Shown here: positions 51,471 to 62,849 of the stretch, in pieces
Layout: every line of letters starts with the position of its first letter
Position numbering within the stretch: the first letter of the stretch is position 1
NCBI RefSeq assembly: GCF_000699445.3
Contig: NC_067196.1
Coordinates: 7,807,616-7,871,615, forward strand
DNA: 64,000 bases
From: Schistosoma haematobium
Taxonomy: Eukaryota > Platyhelminthes > Trematoda > Strigeidida > Schistosomatidae
Direction of reading: 5' to 3'
Notes under the pieces: generated by a model
Databases searched by the model: none
The model's input: the letters and a program-made list of their open reading frames with translations, nothing else
What the model was told of the DNA's origin: nothing
Made by a program: the position numbers and the translations under genes

Positions 51471-52034
51471 TCCCCATCAAGTCTTCAATCAGTACATTCG
51501 TAGCAGTAGTATCGTGGATGACAAATAAATCAGTCTGCTTTAACAGTCTTGTTTTCTTCCTTACATCGACAAAGGAGTGTCGTTCCATGGTAATAAGTAC
51601 TGGGTGGAAGCCTTTCTTAATCATATCTCGTACTCAGAGAGCAGAAATCAATAGTGAACTCAAGTATTATTCTTGACATGTTAGTCTTGTTTCAAAACAG
51701 CAAGATTTACAATCTTCATTTACGTTTTAATCACTTGTACCGCACAACAGTAAACTAAACTAATGGGATATTATATGAAGAATACTAACACATAAATGGA
51801 ATAATAATCAGTATTAAGCTGTTATACTACCAAATATAACTGAAGTTTGTTGATCAACCTGTTCAAAAATTAAGATTAAATATTCAATATTGTAATACAT
51901 TCGTAGATTTGAAGATTCTCTTTGGCATTATTAATATCATAACTGAACTGAAGTGAACTTTGATTTTGTCATCATGAGAACCGCTTATTAACAGATTTAC
52001 AAATATTAGTTGTGAAGAATTTCCATACTGACGT

Positions 52035-52225
52035 TTAGGACTGCAGTTGATTGATCTTCTATGACAGATATGAATCGTGTGCGGATTACCTCGAACGGTG
52101 CCAGATTTGAGTTCAAGAATGAATATCGACTCTGAAGTGAAGGTAAATTCAGCTGACGAGTTTCAAGTAGAACGAAGCCTACATGCTAGATTCTACTACT
52201 AACCACCATTTATCTCCGTTTAAAA
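52035..52225. mobile_element. Smα SINE fold-back dimer
   Basis: Minus tail 52035-52100 (TTTAGGACTGCAGTTGATTG), then a plus arm with CTGACGAG. Stem II has changed on both sides yet still pairs (GTTT with AGAAC). GAAG and ATG at the cleavage site make it inactive. Confidence 0.7.
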
Positions 52226-52804
52226 TGTTTATTCGTGAGCTTTGACAGGAGAAAATTGTTGTTTATCACCAAATAACTAAACACACCATCTCCAACTCCC
52301 TTCGGTTAAATATATAATCTGTTTTAAACATAAATGTAGGAACATCTGTTTGATTCCTTGCATATATCTTTCCTTGGTACTTATAAATATTAGTATCTAT
52401 GGGCTCGTAAAGGTGTCCCCTGTAAAATACCTGGTACAATAGGATAGATTTCGCTTCATGAGTGATGAATCAACCAAACACTCATATCAAGCTTCAATGC
52501 AAGATTTCTGGTGGATGATATAATCTGTTAAGTGAAGAAGTAATTCATTACACATAAGTTACTAATTTTATTATATAATAGTAAGAATAGTTACCGCTAA
52601 TCCTTAAAACTACCTCATAAGTTCAGTGAATCACATAAAAAGCACACGTTGGGAAATTCAGATATTGATATTACCCGACTTCCTTGGACTTGGACCTGTG
52701 GCCTGATGTTTGAAAAATGAACCATTTAACCACTAATCATATTGGTCAACGAAATTTATTCATATTTGAGCCTTGATTAAAGATCCATACTCTATGAGTT
52801 TATG

Positions 52805-52930
52805 AATGAATCTAATCACTTAACCCATACTAGGATAAAATGGCTGTTTAGTCCTTCCAGATTTTCAATAATGGTCTAACTTAGATTGGTTCATGATTTC
52901 AATGAAAGTCAACTATCTCCACAACTCAGT
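52805..52930 (+). mobile_element. β SINE 3' fragment
   Basis: CCCATACTAGGATAAAATGG onward to CAACTATCTCCACAACTCAG. Head and 5' half of the hammerhead are missing. Confidence 0.65.
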
Positions 52931-53579
52931 ACTGAATCCATAAGCATGTACTTAACGGCCGCTGATTCTGAAAGACTAACATAACCAGAACTAAAGATAC
53001 TAAACATACAAACAATGTAAAATAAGGTTTGAATAAATTGTGTTTTGTCTAGTTTAATGGCCCTGCCCCATACCATTCAACATCAACTGGAAATTCAGTG
53101 AATGACATACTTAAATTGTTCGTAGTCGTACATGGCTGGAAGTACTCAGGAAAATAATCTTCTGCATAACCATTTGCAGTTGTTAATCATCATAAAACTT
53201 GTCTGTCATCTTAGGGGAAACTTCAATCCATATCAAATAGAAACTCTACTATTGAGCTATGCAGGCTACAAATGACTAATGAAATACAAGACTACATTAA
53301 GCCTTTCTGGTTTTAGTAGAGTTTTATTGATCATTGCATTGGAAAACTAAACTAGCATTACATTTGAGGTCATTTAGGGTGAGTTGGTTTATTTTAAGGT
53401 TGTTTTCATTTATAGTCATAAAATTCAAACTTATGAATGTCAAAAGGAAATACAACCACTTAAACCTCATAAAAAAGAACCGATGCACCGATATGAATAA
53501 CTATGATAACACTAAATACAATCATTAAGATAATTTACCTTAAATAAATATAGTTTTTAACTAAAGTAAACAGATATGG

Positions 53580-54210
53580 AAATTTCAATAATTGAGATCA
53601 TGAGTCAATCGAAGCTAGATCACTATGGAAGACCTGGAAACACTGAACGGCCGTTTCGTCCCAGTATGGGACTCCCCAGCAGCGCGTCCACGACTCCGCC
53701 TCGCGGGATTCGAACCCAGGAACTATCCGTTTCGCGCCAGGCTCTTAACCAACTAGGCCACTGAGCTGATTGGCATCCAACGGTATTAATGTTTAACTTC
53801 AACGAATCCACGAAATTCAGTGACATCCACCATTGTCATCACAACAGACCCGGTTGAACTTCACTGATCACAGCTTCTCACTAGAACTCGAGGAAACATA
53901 TATTGAAACCAGTCACTAGTGAGCATATGTTGATTAATATCAGAAGAAGTTTTGTGGATATTGTAGTAATTTCAATAGTTGTGATCATGAATCAATTGAA
54001 GCCAGACCACCATGGAAAACCTGTAAGCACTGATAGGTCCTGGGTTTGAATCCCGCGAGGCGGGGTTGTGGATGCGCACTGCTGAGGAGTCCCACAATAG
54101 GACAAAACGGCCGTCCAATGCTACCAGGTTTTAAATGGTGGTCTAGTTTCAATTGACTCATAATCTTAACTAGTGAAATGACTACAATCTCCATAAAACC
54201 CCTTCAGATT
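53580..54210. mobile_element. β-long SINE plus inverted β dimer
   Basis: The minus β-long copy at 53580-53940 has CTGGGGAG in the core. A second minus tail at 53941-54030 then turns into a plus copy from the B box (GGGTTTGAATCCC) to 54210, with CTGAGGAG and GACAAAAC. Confidence 0.8.
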
Positions 54211-54659
54211 TGGAAATTGTCTATAAATACAGGTATAAATCGATTTCATTATTGTATTAGTTAACGATACACTTCTAGTTGTAAATTATGTAAAATTTAC
54301 ATATTTGTAATTTAGAGTTATGTAATTTTTATGAATGTTTCTCTATTAATACTGTTCAACAGAACCGTTATAATGATACAACTATTGATTATATATTCAT
54401 CAATAATTTATCAGTGATTACAAAACTGATCAGCAGTTTAAACCTTGTCAACCCTTAATATCTAAAAATTCCAATGATTTGAACTATTTTCCTTTCTAGA
54501 TTTCATAAATGAAAAGATCATCGTCTTCCAATAAACCAAACTAGAAATCCGATGAATAAAACTAATTCAACCTGGTTAACCACCATTGGTGTTAGGGATG
54601 AGTTATCCACTGCCTAGTATCATATATCCATTGAAGTAGTCAGTCAATACTTTAATTAT

Positions 54660-54790
54660 TGAAATCAAGCCCACTGCTGAAGAATCCTATACTAGGATGA
54701 AACAGCTATCCAGTAGTTCTAGGTTTTTAATTATGGTCTAATGTAGACTGCTTCATGATTTCAGTAAAATTTAACAACCCTCTATTGACA
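54660..54790 (+). mobile_element. β SINE 3' fragment with hammerhead
   Basis: Starts within stem I. Tail ends AACAACCCTC. Confidence 0.7.
54671..54716 (+). ncRNA. Hammerhead ribozyme motif (β type), compensated stem II
   Basis: CTGAAGA, GAAA and cleavage triplet ATC are intact. The base pair closing stem II beside the core has changed from G-C to A-U on both strands (AATCC with GGATG), a paired change that argues for past selection on the fold. Confidence 0.7.
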
Positions 54791-54919
54791 TATGTTTATG
54801 TCGACCTCTGAAAATTAGGTCGAATTTCTTGACAGTCTCCAACTATTCCATATGACTACACTATATACCAACAGTAAACATTTAGCTCAATTCGTGATAA
54901 ACGTTATCTTTAATTAATA

Positions 54920-55290
54920 CAGAACTCGTCATCCCGCATACGGGACTCGAACCTGGGGCATCCAGTCTTTCGAGCGAACGCCTAACCTCCAAACCACCGA
55001 TCCGGCGTCCAGCGGTGTTAATGTCTAACTTCAATCGATCTATGGTCGTGCTCAACACTTCATCCATCGTCTGAGGTTGATACCTGTCTCTACCCGAGAT
55101 TAAGCATTCGCTCGCGAGACCGGAGATCCTGGGTTCGGGTCCGGCATGCGGGATTCGCACGGTTGAGGAGTTCCACATCAGGACGAAACGGTCATTCAGT
55201 GCTTCCAGGTCTTTAACGGTTGTCTAGCTTAAATAGACCCGTGAGTTCAACTATTAAAATTGCTACAACCTCCATAAGCCCCATTCTGAA
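54920..55290. mobile_element. β SINE inverted dimer
   Basis: Minus head and B box at 54920-55040, a spacer to 55095, then a plus copy from within the head to the tail at 55290. The hammerhead in the plus arm has TTGAGGAG and GAAAC. Confidence 0.75.
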
Positions 55291-55949
55291 AATAATGCAA
55301 AATCATCAAAATAAGTTTTTCATAAATGTCAAGTTATTTGTATCCAAATAAATTGTAACCAATTATCGATTTTCGTTGTTTTAAAGGTTGGTGAAGAATG
55401 AATCAATACATTACCAATACAATCCAACCTGACCAATCTGAATCACATACACTTTGAATGGGGTCATTTGATTTGAAATGGAACAATGAATAAAAATATA
55501 ACGCTCAAATGACTGGACCAAATGAAGAAAAACAACTTGTAAGCAATCTTCCAATAGTGATTCATTTTTATGGTTACCAGGACTATGGTTCTATAATCTT
55601 GGCAATAGAGTTTTGATCATTTATTCGATGGTTCGAACTGTGCTATGTTTACTGAAGTCTGTCCTTATTTAAAATATGTGTCCTTAATGTTGTTTGAAAT
55701 TACAACTGCTGATATAGAATTAGGTTGGGATAAAAGTAGTATCGCCCAAACCAAAATGTTGTATCAATCCAAGAAATTATTGACTGTTAGTCTGAGCCTT
55801 GTTGATAAATGCAGACAACCAGCTTCGGGTTTGTGCGATAGCTGATCAGTAGTTGGAAATATTGAGTGATATAAGTCAGAAATGGTCACAGTAGTTTATA
55901 TGCATTTATTACTCTTCAATCCGGTCGAGTTGGACTAATGCCTAATTGT

Positions 55950-56340
55950 GCTAGAACCTACGCGAGGTGGAATCGTAGATGCGCACTGTTGAGGAGTCCC
56001 ATACTAGGACGAAACGGCCGTCCAGTGCTTCCAGGTTTTCCATGGTGATCTAGCTTCAATTGATTCATGATCACAACTATTGAAATTACTAAAATCTCCA
56101 CAAAACCCCTTCTGATACTAATCATCTGCTCACTAGTGACTGACTTCAAGAGACACTCCTGGAGTTCTAGTGAGAAGCCATGACTAGTGGAGTTCAACCA
56201 GGCCTGTTGTGGGATATCAGTTCACTGAAGACAATGGTGACGGTGGCGCAATTTCGTGGATTGGTTGAAGTTAGACATTAACACCATTTGATGCCGGCTC
56301 AGTGGTCTAATGGTTAAGTGCTCGCGCGCGAGACTGATTT
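55950..56340 (+). mobile_element. β-long SINE junction (3' end, linker, next head)
   Basis: Plus 3' half (hammerhead TTGAGGAG, GAAAC, GTC) to CCCCTTCTGATACTAATC, the 170-bp linker, then a new head at 56290 (GGCTCAGTGGTCTAATGG) cut off at about 56337. Shows that the linker joins the tail of one unit to the head of the next. Confidence 0.8.
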
Positions 56341-56689
56341 TGGCCTTTGTAAAATATCATAATTATGAACCTATAACTGTAGAGCCTGATGAAGTTACTG
56401 AAAACAATTGTTCGCTCAAATCTTCTTCATTTTTGAATATTTTATGAGGACTTTTAAACTGAGGAAGAAACCAAAATGAAAATGCATGACTAAATCTTAT
56501 CGGGCTGTCTAACTTCGAACTGAGGGATTTAAGATCAACCCCTTTAATTTATGAATTATATCTGTTGTGGAAAAGCTAGTTATATTATCCAGACTTCCCA
56601 AAACTTTGATGAGGTGACTTTCAAATTACATTGCCTTTTTGAGAAATTTTATGATTATTGTTGTCAGTAAATAAACACAATACACATAT

Positions 56690-57150
56690 TACACATCTCG
56701 GGTGCTGTTAAAGGTATTAGAGTAGTTGTCACTTCCCATGTGCCCACACCGTGAAAGGATATTTCTTCTTGAGAGACCTAAAAAGGGAGCTGGATTAGTG
56801 ATCTAGGAGAATGACCGCAGAGACAAGAAGATAACTGCCAAAGCCCGGTCACGCACGTCATTTTTATGGGACGTTTTTGATGTGATAGCTCCGTACTTCA
56901 AAAGATCTTACAAACGGAGATGGAAATCCATAGGGTAAGGTGAGGAGTGAAATTTTTAGAGGAATACCTTATAGCTGCCATAACCCTCAAGTCAGCAGTA
57001 CAACTTCCGGCCTTCATTTTTACCGTTTTCCAAACGACCTGCCTGGCACGGTAGGACCTGAAGAAGCATATATTGCAGCTAATATAGCTCGATTGCGTCG
57101 TCCAGACAAGTAAGCCCGACCAACACATCAAGGTGGCAGCCACGGTTTCA
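56690..57150 (-). repeat. Retroelement fragment, family H
   Basis: On minus it begins GCTGCCACCTTGATGTG, then GGTCGGGCTTACTTGTCTGG and so on to CATCTCGGGTG on plus at 56695. It shares its first 200 bases with 48627-48826. I take it for the 5' or untranslated part of a retrotransposon; no protein recognised. Confidence 0.55.
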
Positions 57151-58140
57151 TCTATCTGTGATAAATAGGTACGGCAGCTTGAATCGATTTATATACGTAC
57201 TGGGTCCTACTTCGCTCTTAAATGATTGCTGCACATAATAATAAAGGAAATATCTAAAAAGATATTCAACATCTGTAAAGGATTTTCAACAATTGCATGT
57301 AATATCACATTTATCAAGGAGGACGCAACATCCACTTTCTCATTCCTCAACACAAACTAATAGTGAATGTTTGTACATAAGGTATAAACGCAATTTCATA
57401 GAAGTGCATCATCCACTGAGTACTCAAATCTGTATTATGTAGTTACATGTTACCACACTTAAATATCTCAACTCAGTTCAACCCTTTGAATTACAGTTAT
57501 CCCCTTACAGTGAATATCACTAATTATGAAACATTGATCCATGAAAATTTATGAATTACCTTAAAACACTTATCATTATTTATGTTTCAAAGTCTTCCTT
57601 CTTGTTTAGCTAATTAGTTATAGTGAATACCCAACAGCCTAATTTTACAACCTGGTACGATCAGTAAAGATTGACATCATTCAACTTTGCTCAATCAAAG
57701 CAATTTTTACGCAGACTTGTTAATTACCGAGGAGAGTATACATCTTTGTTTTTCTCACAACATCATATATTCATAAGTTAAAGTAAAAATCATCAATAAT
57801 GTATAGATGAGAATTCATTACAATAACAAGGAACATTATTTAAACTAATTTCTAGTATGAAAACCACAGGCATATAAAAAGTTGGAATTTTTCAATAAAT
57901 AAACCAAAAAATCATACAAAATCGAAAAGTACAGTCCAAGCAACTATACAATAAATATAAAACCCTTACTTCATATAACAGGATAGTAAACACAAAGACA
58001 AAACATTTCAAAGCATTATTGGTTTAATGATACACACAATAGGCATGTAAATGTAATCAGCGTACTGACAAACAATAGGAATCATGAAAAGGTGTAAAAT
58101 AATATGTTTTTCAAAACAAAAATAATGAATATGTGACTTG
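57150..58140. other. No gene recognised; 3' flank of tetraspanin-like gene
   Basis: AT-rich, no shared repeats. Confidence 0.45.
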
Positions 58141-58141
58141 T

Positions 58142-58147
58142 TTTATT
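58142..58147 (-). terminator. Poly(A) signal of tetraspanin-like gene
   Basis: AATAAA on minus, about 200 nt past the stop codon; the nearest canonical signal. Confidence 0.5.
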
Positions 58148-58349
58148 TCTTAATGTATTTCGTTAAAATGCAAATACAAATCTGATATAAGTGTTATGAT
58201 ATCATGAGATAAACAACAGAATCACGGCATATATCAATCCATTATAAGAAAACCACATGCATTTTGTTTGAATGCACTCAAACTCCTTATTTTACATCCA
58301 CAGAATATTCTGTTCCGTGAACAGATTCATAATCTTTTCGGAAAGATTG

Positions 58350-59513
58350 TCAGCTATTCCTATGTGATTGATAAACAGAATTCTGAACCATTATAGAACT
58401 TGAATTACTGCTGGAAATAGATTCTAACTCATCATGATAGTGGTCGGAGATGACAGCTGACGAGGAAACTTTTCTCGTCGTTATTTTTTCTGGTGTATGT
58501 TGCCATACTCCCTCCATATTGCTCCTGTCATATTCCATTACAGGGTTTTCAACAAGAGTTGTATATGCAACGTATAAAGTGTAACCAAAATCGACAAAAA
58601 ATGTGACCACCAGTAAAATAAATGTTACGATTAAATAAACACGAGATGTGGTCAGTTGTAAATTTATTGATTTAGTAATAAGATCTAAACAACCTGAAGT
58701 ATAAATATGTCGATTAACGGAAATATTATCAGTGAAATAACATGAAATCGGTAGTGCAGTTTCTACGTTACTCTGTACATCTCTTTGTCCATATGAACTC
58801 CAATCAGTGTAATTGATCTGACCACAACACTGGAAAGTTTTTTGTATTATGTCCCAACACTTTAGTGCATTGTTAGAGCTCTTGGCACTAAAGTAGCTTA
58901 CACGGGCCTCTACAAATGTGCTGGCCATCTCTGAGTTAAACAGTGTATCCATTTCAGACAAAAAGTTTCCTACCAATATTAAACTTAATATTAAACCAAC
59001 TGATAAAATTCCAAGAAATATGGAACCGAACCATAACCATCCAATTCTGAAGTGACAACAGTCGCATATGCTTGATGATCTATCAAGTGTATCATCACTT
59101 GCACAACGTGGACGTGAAAAATAAGAAGGTCCATAAACTTGACCACAGTGGACACCAACAGCTGTTGTACAAGAATCAAATGGATTATCCGATGAATAAA
59201 CTAGTTGATTAGCTTGAACTCCAGGTTGACTTGAATTTATAACACTACCAACTGATTTTGGAGGACAAAGAAATGTGAACAGAAACCAAATGAAGAAAAT
59301 TATGGCTAATATGATCTGTAGAATAGAAAGGCCAAGAGAAAGCCAGAACACAGTGTATATAGCATGAAGTATAGGACAATTTCGAATAGGTTGACTAATA
59401 ATCGTACTGAATAAAACCAGTCCGACAATTCCTGTGCATAAAAGTGTGAGGATAAAGCATCCGTGTAACGCCTTTAGAATATGAAGGCGCTGAGTCAAAC
59501 TCAATCTTTGCAT
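58350..59513 (-). CDS. Tetraspanin-like four-span membrane protein, intronless
   Basis: 387 residues in one exon. Spans: 18-40, about 53-83, 158-184 and 292-318. The large outer loop (185-291) has the tetraspanin CCG at 229-231 (FQCCG), Cys258, Cys275 in a GC pair (SGCLD) and an extra Cys219. Tetraspanins organise membrane microdomains and are abundant in the schistosome surface. Two features are unusual: the inner loop between spans 2 and 3 is about 70 residues (84-153) with a Cys cluster (CDCC, 150-153) rather than a few residues, and the cytosolic tail is about 70 residues, Ser-rich, with Tyr motifs. An in-frame TAG lies three codons before the ATG, and an acceptor-like CTCTAG ends at 59528, so the message may be cis- or trans-spliced to this start. 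Membership of the wider tetraspanin fold is likely; the exact subfamily is not known to me. Confidence 0.8.
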   Translation of the reverse strand: MQRLSLTQRLHILKALHGCFILTLLCTGIVGLVLFSTIISQPIRNCPILHAIYTVFWLSLGLSILQIILAIIFFIWFLFTFLCPPKSVGSVINSSQPGVQANQLVYSSDNPFDSCTTAVGVHCGQVYGPSYFSRPRCASDDTLDRSSSICDCCHFRIGWLWFGSIFLGILSVGLILSLILVGNFLSEMDTLFNSEMASTFVEARVSYFSAKSSNNALKCWDIIQKTFQCCGQINYTDWSSYGQRDVQSNVETALPISCYFTDNISVNRHIYTSGCLDLITKSINLQLTTSRVYLIVTFILLVVTFFVDFGYTLYVAYTTLVENPVMEYDRSNMEGVWQHTPEKITTRKVSSSAVISDHYHDELESISSSNSSSIMVQNSVYQSHRNS

Positions 59514-59619
59514 GTATCTGAGCTATCCTAGAGATTGAGAACAAATTTAAAAAAATAGGAATTTTATAAATAAATGTACTTATCATATGTAACAGGAAGT
59601 ACTGACAGACCATTTTTAA

Positions 59620-61370
59620 AATATGTATTACCACCGATCAACCTCTGTATTTAACGATATACGATTGGAGGAATGATAACAAGTAATTGTACGTCTAGTA
59701 AACATACATCGGTTTTTGTACTAGTGTTACGCATACCCAAAGACTGCCGATGCAGTAGGTTGTAAGACCCAAGTCACGACATGATATCAGTTCACGAACC
59801 CACTGACTCTTAGTCACAGCAGTGCTGATAGATTTAGGCTAGTTTGTTAGGTTTATGGTGATAACCCCCATCAGAGGTACGAAAGTTTACGTAAAATGGC
59901 TCAGAACCGTCTACAACCTTTCAGATTCATTCGCTCTTCTTCTTCCCCCCAACCTTGAATTTCAATATTCCTTGATCTTTTCTACCGTCATTTTTATCAC
60001 AATTACTTTGACTCCTTTGCTATTAATCTTGCTATCTTTATCTCTTAACTGTAACAAGGTATGGAGACTTGGGCCGATGCATATTTGTGGCACCTTTACG
60101 TTGATTGTGTTAGCTAGTTGTAGAGAGTGAGAAAACGTTCGTTGTACCAAGTTATCGAATCGCATTATTACGACAAGTTGATGAATAGTAAACGAGTCAA
60201 AATGAGTGTGTCGATGATAGTAAGGAAAACTTATCAATACGAGTATATTTTTAGGGGGACAGAAAAATACATGTGCACTGCATGCGGTTTAAATCCACAT
60301 TATATGATTTGAGTGCCATCAAATCGTTAACTGAATAATCAATAAATGGAAACAGTTGCCTTCTTATTCAACACATAAGCGTTTACAAGTGTGGGCAAAA
60401 ACCATTTGAATTTGGTCACATTTGTCTCAACAATAAGTCTCCTAATTCCTTTGTAATGAATTCAGTACATTAAAGTGGAGTAAAAGCATCCTTTAGGCCA
60501 CACACTTCCTTGTATGTGCTTCAAATACCACCACGAAATAATATACAAATTCTGAGCAGGTTGGTGTTTTTATTTTATGATAATGTTTTAATGCATTATT
60601 TAACGTCAATTTTCCCCAAAATGTTGAAAATAATAAGATGGGGAATGATGTCAGTATGGTTGAGCAAAATTTAGCTCGAATGACCATCCGTACACATATT
60701 ATTTTAATCAGTAAGACCATCATAAATGATATTACAACATGACGCTTATCATATTAATTTTAAAAACCTCAGGATTGTTATGTATTAACGAGAAACGACC
60801 ACTACCTTTGAAGAACATTACCGTCAAGGTCATTGACTCACATTTGCAATAGCCGCTGTGTATATGAGTACATGGTGATTTTGAGCAATGTCCAGTTACA
60901 AAAACCGATTCTTGATATGAAGAAAAACACAGTCACTACCAAATCTTAAATCTTTGTTAAGGTTCTCGAATTCTCTATATGAAATGGACTTTATTTCAAT
61001 TGTTAGGAATGTAGAAGCAACAAATCGTCCCCTTCGTACCCCATATCAAAGTACTTATCAAGCACCAAAACTTAAATTTTTCTAGGCAGAGTCAACAGAT
61101 AGCTTGGCCCTCGTGAGCTGCTTCTTAAAAGTAAAAGAAATTTTCCCGGTTAGGAAAAGGTATGATTCTTTCTGATTTCTTTTCAGAAGCTAACTCTCGG
61201 AAACAACCCAATTAGCAGTCCAACGTGCAGTAACACTTGAAGATGTTAATCTACTGGAGTTGAACAGGAGTGATGTAACCACTTGAGTTGTGCAGCCTCA
61301 CGCTGAATTTGTGTTTTTTGGTGCTTGCCTAGTATTTTTAGAAAAGACTAAAATGTCTTGTCATTATTTC
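59620..61370. other. No gene recognised; possible LINE-derived stretch at 59690-60240
   Basis: 59690-60240 has a GC-richer texture unlike its flanks (TTGTAAGACCCAAGTCACGA, CTCTTCTTCTTCCCCCCAAC) and may be a LINE 3' region, but there is no second copy here to prove it. Overlapping open frames on both strands at 59855-60237 carry no motif. Confidence 0.3.
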
Positions 61371-61372
61371 GA

Positions 61373-62847
61373 TTATTTCCTAAAACGGTCTCTTTCTAAG
61401 AATGATTTACTGCTAGGACAGACTGAGAGACTTCCAGGGTGAAGAGAGTTATTGGCGATGCGATACATCGAGTTTAAATCATGTCTACTTCCCAGATGAA
61501 CTACCTGTACATTCATAGTTTTCAGGCGAGCTAAATAACCTGTATTTCCCAGTATGAGCACCTCTTTGTTTGCTCCACTTTGAACACGTTCAAAGGAAGC
61601 GATTTTTTGTAATAAAGAGACATGGCGCAAACACTTTTCTGGGCAAAATCTTAAGTAACCAATTAAGAAAGTCTGACATACACCCGGAGTAAGATTTCCT
61701 GAAATTCTTGAGAGGATCCTCAGTAGTGAGCACGTCTTTTTGGTTGTACTTGGTTTGTTAAAAGAGAAATCTAGACTGATACAAAGAGTGGTGTACCAGT
61801 CCCTGTTCAGTGGTGGAGGTTGTAGCTGCGGGACCTCATAGAAAGTACGAAGTAAACAGATTATCAATATTGCCCATCATCAATATTCCACTGACATTCT
61901 ACAGATATTAAAGCCGGAAGACTGGTCTTACGTTAACCATTCTGAAAAGTCAGGATATCATCGGAGTGTTTTTCTTCAAAATTTATGACTGTTTGAGTGT
62001 GTCAGAGTTAGGGTCCTAAGCTTTATGGGCGTCGTTAATAATCAATAAAAGGGTTTCTCCAAAGATCTGTGTTTGTGACATTCTGCTCTCCAATGAAGGT
62101 CAGTCAGAAGAAGTAACGCGAACATCGTTGGCTTTTGACCTCCATCTTAAATAACAGAGGAGTTAATTCATCACACACCCACTTGAACCTGTGAAGTTCA
62201 GCTTCCGGGATAGAATATACTGGTCTATTCTACTGAGTCCTTATAGTAAATCTAGAAGGCTGGTGTGAACGGGACAACTGTTCCACTGAGGAAGTCCATC
62301 CGTTCTGAACAGCCATTTGGTTTTTATTATAGGGTCTACTAGGCAAGAGTCCGCGTTATGGTCAAGCAAGCATAAATTTGTTGACTAGGTACTTAAAAAG
62401 AGACTCATTTAAAACCCTCTCCGTGTACTAGCAGCTCATTTCTAATAAAATAACTTACCCGTAGGGATAAGTAAGTTAAGATTCACTATATGTATCACTG
62501 CTCGTTCTATACTTCTAGGTGTCAGGATCTTCTTATGTGACGAATTGTACTGAACGAGGAATTCTCATTACTTACGTTCTTCATTTTGCACCATAAGTAT
62601 GTGCGAACCTGCAACAGCGTAGTGGTAAATACCTTAAAACCTCAACTTTTTTCGCTCGTTCAGCCGCGAAGTCAGAGAACTTTTGTTGCCTTGTCACAAT
62701 GTGTACTGCTCCAAGGTATGGAACTAGGAGAGAAGTCATATCAGTAAACATTCGAAAATTGATCGTTTGATAAAGAAGATATAGAATGTAAGGTCTACAT
62801 AAAATGGGAAGTCCATATCTCCGAATTCTTGTTCCAATATTTTCGTT
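61373..62847 (-). CDS. Unrecognised multi-exon gene, C-terminal part
   Basis: Exons on minus: 62847-62641, 62608-62576, 62549-62459, 62338-62279, 62219-62140, 61825-61373 (stop), 308 codons in phase with GT-AG introns of 32, 26, 120, 59 and 314 nt. Sequence runs NENIGTRIRRYGLPILCRPY, MTSLLVPYLGAVHIVTRQQK, FSDFAAERAKKVE, ILTPRSIERAVIHIVNLNLL, then the large last exon (GVCQTFLIGYLRFCPEKCL, KEVLILGNTGYLARLK, RDRFRK). Exons 1-3 are strong; the join from exon 5 to the last exon is in phase but less sure, and exon 5 could instead end at a stop (62104), or exon 4 at 62241. The 5' exons lie beyond 62847 and were not found. No signal peptide or clear membrane span. I do not know the family. Confidence 0.5.
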
Positions 62848-62849
62848 CT

